In this document: positions 57,797-64,000 of the stretch, in pieces
How positions within the stretch are numbered: the first letter of the stretch is position 1
Layout of the letters: each line of letters begins with the position of its first letter
Origin: Dryas octopetala
Taxonomy: Eukaryota; Streptophyta; Magnoliopsida; Rosales; Rosaceae
DNA length: 64,000 nt
NCBI GenBank assembly: GCA_963921425.1
Contig: OY992834.1
Coordinates: forward strand, 3,224,001 to 3,288,000
Reading direction: 5' to 3'
The notes under the pieces: generated by a model
The model's database searches: none
Told to the model about the DNA's origin: nothing
What the model saw: only the letters and a program-made list of their open reading frames with translations
Translations under genes and position numbers: made by a program

Positions 57797-59822
57797 ATGT
57801 CTACACCAGCGGAGTAAGCAACCTCTCTCTCTCAAACTCATGCACAAACATACACACAAAGTAGGTTCATGTGCACGCATGCATTATTGACCATGTTTGA
57901 CTGATCACATAATTTGAATGATGTATTCATGTTTGATTTACTAAATCTGAAATTTGTTCACTCTGCTACACCATGTAGTAAATTATGATTGAAAGTGAGT
58001 TACTTTGGCTGCAGTAATATTTCAATTTTATTGTTTTATGATTGCAGATACTATCGATCTCTACCACCTGTGAGCAAGACCTATGGAATGGCCTGTCTTA
58101 TGACTACAGGTGCCTTTTACCTGGAACTTTATAATCCTTGGAACATTGCACTTAATTATGGCCTTGTCATCAAAAGTTTCCAGGTAAATGAAAATCTCAT
58201 CTCTAATAATCCAAAGGCTGAAACTTATTATTGCTTTCATCTTTCTTGCAAAGAAAGATATATATATATATATATATATATATGAGAATGGAAAGAATGA
58301 TTGATGAACACATTTTTTTTTCCTTCATGCAAATTATGCTGATCATGTTCTTTTACTAATGATGAATGATTCAATGAAGGTTTGGAGGCTTATTACCAAT
58401 TTCTTCTTCCTCGGGCCATTTTCATTCGTGTTTGCTTTTCGTCTTTTTATAATGTGAGAAAGGTGACTCTATGTATTAAAAAGTATTATCATATATCAAA
58501 TTTTCAATGCCTCATCCAGTAAACCAAAAGTCACTTTGTACCATTTCCTCACAATCTGATACTAACAATTTATATTGATGTAATAAATAAGATGGTACAG
58601 CTTTAAAGGATGGTGCAGCTTCATATTAATCCAGTACTGTTTGTTTCTTTTTTAAATTACATAGAGCAAAATATGGTGTTTCATTGGAGAGAGGACCGTT
58701 TGACAAGAGAACAGCAGACTATGTGTGGATGTTAATCTTTGGAGCACTGTCGCTTTTGGTAAGCAAGGCCATTTACTAGTATTTATTTCTCTGATTCTAA
58801 TTAGAGCATAACTACAGAGAACAATACTTTGTATAGACATAAACGTTGCAGAGTCAAATCTGCAAACTATAAGAATAATGACATACATGGTACATGATTT
58901 ATAGGTGATGTCTGCTGTACCATATCTCTTGGCTCCGTTTATGGGACCTTCCGTGGTTTTCATGATCGTCTATGTATGGTCCCGTGAATTCCCAGATGCA
59001 CGCATCAGCATATATGGGCTTGTGTCATTGAAGGTACTTTTCCCTTACCAGTACTATTCTCTTCAATTTTAACAGCATCTGAGGTTTTGTTTTGCTGAAT
59101 TTCACTAGTGGATGGTCCCTAGGCTTAGGCTCCATTGCAGATTTGAGTAGAGGGTATCCCTTAAAACAGCCTAATGAATGTGAGAGAGAGAGAGAGAGAG
59201 AGAGAGAATTTAACATCTTGTGTCTCTATATATATAGGGATTCTATCTTCCTTGGGCAATGCTGTTTCTGGATTTGTTATTTGGAGATCCTTTGAAGCCC
59301 GACATTCTAGGGATGGTTGCAGGACATCTGTATTACTTTCTAACTGTGCTTCATCCTCTTGCTGGTGGAAAATACACTCTCAAGACTCCTCTCTGGGTGT
59401 ATCCTTTTTCCAATTTACTTTACCTTACACATGAATCATCGTATATTATTCTCAAAACTTAACATTCTCATTTGGGATGCTTGGGGATATGAATTGGCCG
59501 GGACATTATAAAGAAAAACAATACATGATGAGCATTGAAGATTAGGCATTTTCTAAGAATGACTTGTTTCTGTAAAGAGTATAGACCTTAATGAATTATT
59601 TCCAGGCACAAAGTAGTAGCCTACTGGGGTGAGGGAACCCAATTCAATGCCCCAGTCCAGCGTAATCCATACGCGGGAGTTGCATTCCAAGGAAGAGGCT
59701 ATCGACTCAACGGGACTCGAACAAGCACTGCACAGCAGCCTGCACAAACAAGCAGTGCTCCGCCTAATCAGGGTGATGGTGTTGCTTTTCGTGGAAGAAG
59801 CCAGCGTCTCAATGGTCGTTAA
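57797..59822 (+). CDS. DER1: Derlin-1, ER-associated degradation protein
   Basis: Multi-spanning ER membrane pseudo-rhomboid that helps move misfolded proteins out of the ER. Exons are 57797-57813 (17 nt), 58048-58183, 58380-58453, 58665-58758, 58905-59033, 59238-59398 and 59606-59822, 275 aa. Derlin marks are YYRSLPPVSKTYG at the N-terminus, the WRLITNFFFLGPFS segment, ERGPFDKRTADYVWM, and GHLYYFLTVLHPLAGG in the last membrane part. The cytosolic tail has two SHP boxes for CDC48/p97 binding (FQGRGYRLNG and FRGRSQRLNG). No rhomboid catalytic Ser/His pair is seen, as expected. Exons 1-3 lie in duplicated unit 2; the rest is single copy. Confidence 0.94.
59183..59207. repeat. (GA)n microsatellite
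   Basis: A GA run of about 24 bp inside Derlin intron 5, about 30 bp before the exon 6 acceptor. Confidence 0.9.
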
Positions 59823-59908
59823 TTAGCTTAGTCATCACCTGTCTTCTATATATGTGCATCATTGGCAGCTTGCATGCATGCATCATGCATGGTACTAATA
59901 TAAATTAA

Positions 59909-60789
59909 GATTTTTTTTTAATTTAGTACCTAAACTTTGGTTATGTCCGAATTTAGTACTGAACTCTAATTTGTCTCAATAATATACTTATATCTTTTAT
60001 TTTGTATTGGTACATCTGTCCAAATTAATAACATAAGTTGTCAAACCCAGGGGTATTTCAGTAAATGCAGTTGAGTTGTTTACCCAAATGAATATTCTCG
60101 TGGGTAATTTTGTCTTTTCATCATCATCTTCTTCTCTCTGCCCCCACCCACGCCACTTTTCCTCCTCATCCTCCTTCCTCTTCTTCTGTTACTTTTTTGG
60201 ATCCCCAACATTAAAAAACAAAAGAAGAAAAACCTTCTGCAGATCCCCACACTCACCACCCCACAGTCCCTTACCCACCTTCTTCTTCTTCTTCTTATAA
60301 AGCTACTGCAGATCTCCCCACAGCACACCCACCCTTCTTTTTATTCTTCTTCTCCTTCTAAACCCACTGCATATCTCTCCACAACACACCCACCATCTTC
60401 TTCTTCTTCTTAATGTTTCAAATCTCTAAAATAAAAAATAAAAAAACACACAAGAGAACTATTGCAGATCCCCTACACCCAGCCCGTACCCATCTCCTGC
60501 TCTTCTTCTTTTATTGTGTTATTCTTCTTCTTTTTTTTTTTTTTTTATGTTTTTGTTCATTTCTCTAATTTTTATTGTTTTTTTTTTTTTCTAAAACTTG
60601 TAAAAAGACTTAAATACCATCATCTCTGTTAAGTTGACTAACAAAATTATGATTTTGACTAACAGAATTAGGATTTGATACTTATAAGATACAAAATAAA
60701 AGATTGAGTATGTAATTAGGCCAAATTAAAGTTCAAGTACCAAGTTAGAACACAACCCAAAGTTCAAGTATCAAATTTGAAAAAAGCCC
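59909..60789. mobile_element. Mutator-like non-autonomous element, 881 bp, 10 bp target duplication
   Basis: Inverted arms of about 180 bp, moderately diverged. The left arm has TTTAGTACCTAAACTTTGG and TCTTTTATTTTGTAT; the right arm inverted has TTTGATACTTGAACTTTGG and TCTTTTATTTTGTAT. The perfect target duplication is TATAAATTAA at 59899-59908 and 60790-60799. The interior is CT-rich with several TTCTTCTTCTT runs and CCCACCC words, without a transposase. It lies 87 bp past the Derlin stop codon, so it may contain or follow the polyadenylation site. Confidence 0.87.
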
Positions 60790-60799
60790 TATAAATTAA

Positions 60800-62448
60800 T
60801 ACCAAATTCCTAATCATATAAACACATATCGAATTATCATTTGTATTTTATATTTTGAAACATAAATTTTCTTCATCATATATCTTTGAAAAGAGTAAAT
60901 TGATTCACAATTAAGTATGCTTAAAAGCTTCTAAATCTTGGTCCTAAATTGAAATGTTCCTCCTCGATATTATGTATGGTTTGCTCTGGATCGATTGAAG
61001 AATTACCATAAAATGGAATTTAGGCAACCATTTTCAACATTTCCAATAAGGACTAAAGAGCCATCAAGTGTGTGTGTATAGGAAGCTCCATGAAATAAAG
61101 CCCTTCAACTTAAAGCCGTTGGACCAAAATTCACCAACCAAGTCAATGGAACCTTATGACATCACTTATCTGTAACCGTAGCCGCCACCTCTGTTTTCTC
61201 TCTTCTCTCTCCTTAAGCCCTCCCACAGTCGCACATTCCAGGGAGGGTGAGGGAAGCTGACTTTCCCTTCCCTTCCCCTTCTCCCCCCAACTCAGGGATA
61301 CTCTCCTCTCTCAATAGTGAGAGTTTTTCCATACTTCCATGTTGGAAGTCTTTCCTACTGCATCTTGCAGCTTTGTTTTTCTCCTTTATTTTCACTTGTT
61401 TTGGCTTGTTTGGTGCTTTGATACTCTCAGGTTTTCTCGAACGCTCATCTCAAGGTGTTTGGTTAGCACTATTTTCACCGGTACTGGTCATGTTTTCATC
61501 GATTACTACTGCTTGATCCGTCATTATGAGCTACTATCGGCCTCGATTTAGAGTTGTCGGTAGGATCGTGGACTCTAACGCGACAAGTTCACTAAGTCTT
61601 TCGGCACCTTACTGGCTCCGTTTGGTGGCTATAATGTCTGCTCAACACCGCTGTGATGAGATCTTAGAATTTCTGTGGGCTTTGATGCTCCACTTCTTCG
61701 ACTCTTTGGCTCTTTCTTTGTATTTACTCTTTCTTTTGACTGATTTAATGCAATAAGATGCTTTAACGGCAAAAAAAAAAAAAAAATCTATGAACCTTTA
61801 ACGTACAGTGCTAACAGTGCTTTAAATTAATCAGAAAATTCAGTACAATGTTGATCCACCTTATTTGTGCCACACATCTTGTTGAACTTTGCACATGGAA
61901 TGATGGAAGTCCCAAAGAAAATGACTTTGAGTTTGGACCCAGTCCTCCCTATGGACCCTATCCCTAGTTGGCTAGTTCTATCACAAAGTTTAACAATACT
62001 ACGTACCTACCCAACATGCATTGAAAAGGTCCAACTACCAACTCAAAACGTTCACATCACCTTAATTTGTTGTCCCTTTTAAGTTTTAACTCACTTTAGG
62101 GAACAACGTGAATGATATTTCATGTGTATCAGTGTATGTGACAATGAAATCCTTTCAATTCTGGCCTGAAAAAAATGTGGTATGGTAGCCCTCTTTAATT
62201 GTTGGCCTCACCATTGATTTGTTCATAGTTTTTTTTTTTATTTGGCCCCATAATATAATGTTCCTGTTAGTCGGTGGTGGGCTGGTGGCAAATGAGGGGA
62301 AAATAATTTGGAAAACGAAAACCAAAATTACCAAAACTTTTGCTCTATTATAGTATTTAATTCCTAGCTGCTATAACACAAATTCTTATAGGAGAGTTGG
62401 AAAAATCAAAGTGAACCCGGCCATGTCATAGGAGCCAATGACATTTGA
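60800..62448. other. gene-poor stretch with a poly(A)-ended segment
   Basis: No gene recognised. From about 61180 to 61788 the sequence is richer in G+C than its surroundings, with many short frames and no family motif. It ends in a run of 15 A at about 61771-61786, as a retroposed copy or a SINE/LINE 3' end would. No target-site duplication was found and the left end is not defined. Confidence 0.4.
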
Positions 62449-62456
62449 GTTAAATG

Positions 62457-63684
62457 CAAGGAATTAAATTTCATTTTTTTAGGGTGTCGAAATCGAAACA
62501 CATGTTTAATAATTTTTCGGGAAAATTTCGCCGAAATTTTCGAAATTTTTGAAATTTCTCCGAAATTTATCGAAATTTACTGAAATTTATCGAAATTTAT
62601 AGAAATTTTAGAAATTTTCATATTTTCTATTTTCTCCAACTTCAGAAATTCACCAAAAACAGCTCGAGACTCCAAATAATTCACCGAAAAATTCTACGAA
62701 CTCGTATTGATGAGTACTAATTTCCTATAACCTCAAAATAGTCAAATTGCTTTCAAAAAAATTATGAAAAATCCTACTCTTATAATTTAATTCTGAAAAA
62801 AAATAATAATAGTCAAATTCTTGAATTTTCATTTTCTAAAATTTATTTCCACACAACTAAGCTCTAGAACCACAACCAAAGATCTAAGTTAGTTAAAATA
62901 AATTTAAAGAAATTTCTAATTCCTTTAAACAAACCTTAAAACAAATTTGAAAAATTTAAGTAACAAAATTACCATAAGCCAAAATTTGGGTTGTTACACT
63001 TAGTGAAGACAAAGCTTGGCTAAGTAAGAGACATGGGAAAAAAGGAAGGAAAGATAAAAAATAAAAAAAAGACTGAAGAGAGAGGCACGGGAAAAAAAAG
63101 TAAGGAAAGAAAAAAAAAATGAGGGGGGGTTTGGGGCCTTTGGGCAATTGGAAAGAAGAAAAAAAGTTTGAGATTTCTTTTAGTTATTTTAAATCTTAAA
63201 CTTTAATACATTTCTATATAAAAAAATAATTAAAAGTATCCTAAAGGGCTTAAAACATAATATCCTAAAAAATATAGAGTATATATATAGGGTTTAATGA
63301 ATAGATTATATAGTATAAAGAGTATTAGGGTATATAAAATATATAGAGTATTAGGGTTTAGATTTTAGTGTATAATTAAATTATAGAGTATAAAAAATAT
63401 ACTAATTTTGTTTATTCATTATACTAATTTTGTTTATTAATTATTTGTTCCAGCGCGCATTATATTCACCTTATATCACATGAAACTTATTATATAATTG
63501 AATTTCTTCAATATTTTTTATCAATTTAGTAGATAATATGTTAAATAAACATATGGTAAAGTTTCATTCAAAATTTTCGTATTTTGATAGCAATTTTCGT
63601 CATTTCTATTTAATTTCTGTCGAAATTTAAAAATCTTCAAAATTTCCGTCGAAATTTTCTTGAAACTCGAAATTTTATTTCTTG
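62457..63684. mobile_element. non-autonomous hAT-like element, CGAAATTT family, copy C
   Basis: Starts CAAGGAATTAAATTTC and ends CGAAATTTTATTTCTTG, with a perfect 8 bp target duplication GTTAAATG at 62449-62456 and 63685-63692. CGAAATTT and AAATTTCG words crowd both subterminal regions. The right half from about 63110 (TTTGGGGCCTTTGGGCAATTGG onward in short words) closely follows copy B at 31890-32488. No transposase. Confidence 0.9.
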
Positions 63685-63692
63685 GTTAAATG

Positions 63693-64000
63693 GCATGTCT
63701 TTTTGATATAAATAGTAGTGGAGTACAAAAAGTATATTACATATGCTAATTAAAAGCATAATTATTATGTTTGTCATATACTCATATGAAATGTCATGGT
63801 CTCGGATTTGTAAATATTAATTAATTTGTAATCTGAAATTATGAAAGAGACAATCAATGTAGCAAATGCAGATAACCACGCCTGGGATTCGTTGAATGTT
63901 CTCAGAGCATGACATTCACTGAATCAAATTAAGTATAAAATCGTCCAGAATTTAAGAGATTATTAGTCAAGTTTTATGTGCCGGCCAATCGGTCAACTAT
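63693..64000. other. window end, nothing recognised
   Basis: AT-rich tail after the last transposon, with no supported feature. Confidence 0.5.

Larger units (their letters stand above)
52837..58597. repeat. tandem segmental duplication, unit 2
   Basis: Second copy of the 5.8 kb segment. Ends at GATGGTA (58597), after which the sequence continues as the normal Derlin intron. Compared with unit 1 it lacks about 320 bp at the ACD5 3' end and the 445 bp hAT element, and carries about 570 bp of different sequence at 57137-57710. Confidence 0.95.

Noticed and set aside
61247-61551. Overlapping short frames with Phe/Leu/Ser-rich products
   Set aside because: No start context, no domain, several frames equally open. 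More likely leader-like or retroposed non-coding sequence.

Overview
This is nuclear DNA from a flowering plant, almost certainly a eudicot and probably a woody rosid. The genes are split by many small AT-rich introns, the spaces between them are AT-rich and full of short DNA transposons, and every recognisable protein is plant-type (AMEIOTIC1/SWITCH1, DUO1, beta-expansin, F-box, STP/HEX6 hexose carrier, ACD5 ceramide kinase, Derlin). The species cannot be fixed from the sequence alone. No LTR retrotransposon, virus-like element, CRISPR array or rRNA gene was recognised.

Layout from left to right. 1-2914: the 3' part of a biotin-pathway KAPA synthase gene (+). 3968-7532: an AM1/SWI1/DYAD meiosis gene (-). 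10491-13493: a zeta-crystallin-type quinone oxidoreductase (+). 13.6-18.7 kb: a scarred region with fragments of a second quinone oxidoreductase copy, a broken F-box gene (-), and a 2.2 kb tandem array that reverses direction at about 16.9 kb to form a near-perfect palindrome. 19279-20630: a beta-expansin (-). 21.9-23.9 kb: three clustered DNA transposons. 25492-30234: two tandem HEX6-like hexose transporters (+). 31.0-32.5 kb: a hAT-like element. 33409-36605: a RhoGAP (+). 37513-38783: the pollen germline MYB gene DUO1 (-). 39816-40958: an intact F-box gene (-). 42292-44960: an N4-(beta-N-acetylglucosaminyl)-L-asparaginase (+). 46033-59822: ceramide kinase ACD5 and Derlin-1, between which a 5.8 kb segment has been duplicated in tandem. 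59.9-64 kb: gene-poor, with a Mutator-like and a hAT-like element.

The order quinone oxidoreductase, hexose transporter, RhoGAP, asparaginase matches, from memory, the Arabidopsis run At5g61510-At5g61540. That suggests a conserved block into which the expansin, F-box and DUO1 genes were interleaved. The genes do not form one pathway. Two are reproductive regulators (AM1/SWI1 for meiotic entry and cohesion, DUO1 for sperm-cell specification); the others are housekeeping or stress genes (biotin, sugar uptake, wall loosening, sphingolipid phosphorylation, ER-associated degradation).

The most interesting non-gene structures are four. First, the palindromic GACTTG array at 15.46-17.69 kb, which could give a long hairpin RNA. 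Second, the ACD5-Derlin tandem duplication, with a template-like filler at its junction, a possible Derlin-ceramide kinase fusion, and one unit carrying a transposon whose empty site survives in the other unit. Third, a family of three non-autonomous hAT-like elements packed with CGAAATTT motifs and bounded by 8 bp target duplications. Fourth, several Mutator-like elements with long terminal inverted repeats and 9-10 bp target duplications. All exon boundaries were placed by eye from splice signals, reading frame and family knowledge. For each complete gene the exon lengths were checked to sum to a whole number of codons.
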